Origin: 4484-232 sp964486555
GTDB lineage: Bacteria; Thermotogota; Thermotogae; Thermotogales; Thermotogaceae
NCBI GenBank assembly: GCA_964486555.1
Contig: CAZANP010000084.1
Location: 1 to 5,859, forward strand
DNA: 5,859 bases
Direction of reading: 5' to 3'
Part shown: positions 5,531 to 5,859 of the stretch, piece by piece
Layout of the letters: the number at the start of each line of letters is the position of its first letter
Numbering within the stretch: the stretch's first letter is position 1
The notes under the pieces: generated by a model
The model's database searches: none
What the model saw: only the letters and a program-made list of their open reading frames with translations
Told to the model about the DNA's origin: nothing
Made by a program: the position numbers and the translations under genes

Positions 5531-5859
5531 CTCTTTTTCCAACTTTTTCAGTCTCTCTATGGATACCTTGGCATACTCATCCCATAGCTCTTTGTAGAGG
5601 CCCAGCTTTACAGCAAGATAAGGATTGGGAACTGGCGGTAGAGGTTCAAGTGCCAAAGCCCTCTGGTAGTTTATCTCTTTCAAAGCCTTCACCATCGATC
5701 TGAAATCCGTGTGTCCATATCCCACAGCTTGCCTGTTGCTGTCAGCAATGTGAACGTTCACCAACAGATCTTTCACCATGATAAACGGATCGTAGAAATT
5801 TTTCTCCTCTATGTTCATATGGAAAGTATCGAGATGTATCTTCATAGCTGGAGAACCTA
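5525..5859 (-). CDS. Ketose 3-epimerase-like TIM-barrel protein (xylose isomerase-like superfamily), C-terminal part
   Basis: The frame is open to the window edge, so the N-terminal part of the gene lies outside; about 111 codons are visible. The Met at 5845 is internal, because the frame continues upstream as GSPA and the visible part starts in mid-barrel. Numbering from that Met, LDTFHMNIEE carries Asp6, VHIADSNR carries His32, and LEPLPP carries Glu67. These match three of the four metal ligands of D-tagatose/D-psicose/L-ribulose 3-epimerases; the first Glu would lie outside the window. GYGHTDF (42-48) is also typical of the family. Such enzymes move the hydroxyl at C3 of free ketoses, using Mn or Co. 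A related sugar-phosphate isomerase or inosose-type enzyme remains possible. It stands just upstream of the LacI-family gene in the same direction, pointing to regulated use of a rare sugar. Confidence 0.85.
   Translation of the reverse strand, partial: GSPAMKIHLDTFHMNIEEKNFYDPFIMVKDLLVNVHIADSNRQAVGYGHTDFRSMVKALKEINYQRALALEPLPPVPNPYLAVKLGLYKELWDEYAKVSIERLKKLEKEV

Noticed and set aside
1..5859. CRISPR array, insertion sequence or RNA gene
   Set aside because: I found no regularly spaced repeats, no transposase motif or terminal inverted repeats around the scar, and no rRNA or tRNA structure. The decay looks like deletion and not insertion.

Overview
The window looks like a bacterial chromosome segment from a thermophile of the Thermotogales (Thermotoga or Pseudothermotoga type). 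This is inferred, not proven. The reasons are a moderate to low GC content, proteins rich in Lys, Glu, Arg and Ile, frequent AGA and ATA codons, strong AGGAGG-type ribosome binding sites, and a gene mix (rare-sugar epimerase, LacI regulator, sugar ABC transporter, polyol-type dehydrogenases) typical of that group. No RNA gene, CRISPR array or insertion sequence was recognised.

All intact genes lie on the minus strand, so transcription runs from high to low coordinates. In that order: (1) the C-terminal part of a TIM-barrel ketose 3-epimerase-like protein, cut by the window edge (5525-5859); (2) a complete LacI-family repressor (4423-5442), with a promoter-like sequence whose -35 box lies in an 18-bp inverted repeat; (3) a scar of decayed genes (3554-4426): the C-terminal domain of a DeoR-type regulator on the plus strand, the middle of an RbsC-type sugar permease, and the C-terminal end of the partner ATPase; (4) an intact short-chain dehydrogenase (2740-3510); (5) an intact zinc-dependent medium-chain dehydrogenase (1746-2714); (6) a 330-bp gap with inverted and direct repeats; (7) an intact malic enzyme with a GTG start (180-1415); (8) 179 bp with no recognisable gene.

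The two dehydrogenases are 25 bp apart, each with a strong ribosome binding site, and almost certainly form one transcript. With the epimerase and the LacI regulator they suggest use or interconversion of a polyol or rare ketose. The exact substrate cannot be read from the sequence. Malic enzyme (malate to pyruvate) is a central-metabolism gene and probably a separate unit.

The most notable feature is the scar. Its fragments fit an ancestral layout in which a deoR gene was divergent from a permease-ATPase-SDR-ADH operon. One deletion would have removed both gene starts and the shared promoter region. A second would have fused the middle of the permease to the end of the ATPase, and a small one frameshifted what was left. 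The dehydrogenases survive intact next to a transporter that can no longer work. I see no clearly new biological system here; the window is best read as a catabolic locus caught during loss and rewiring.
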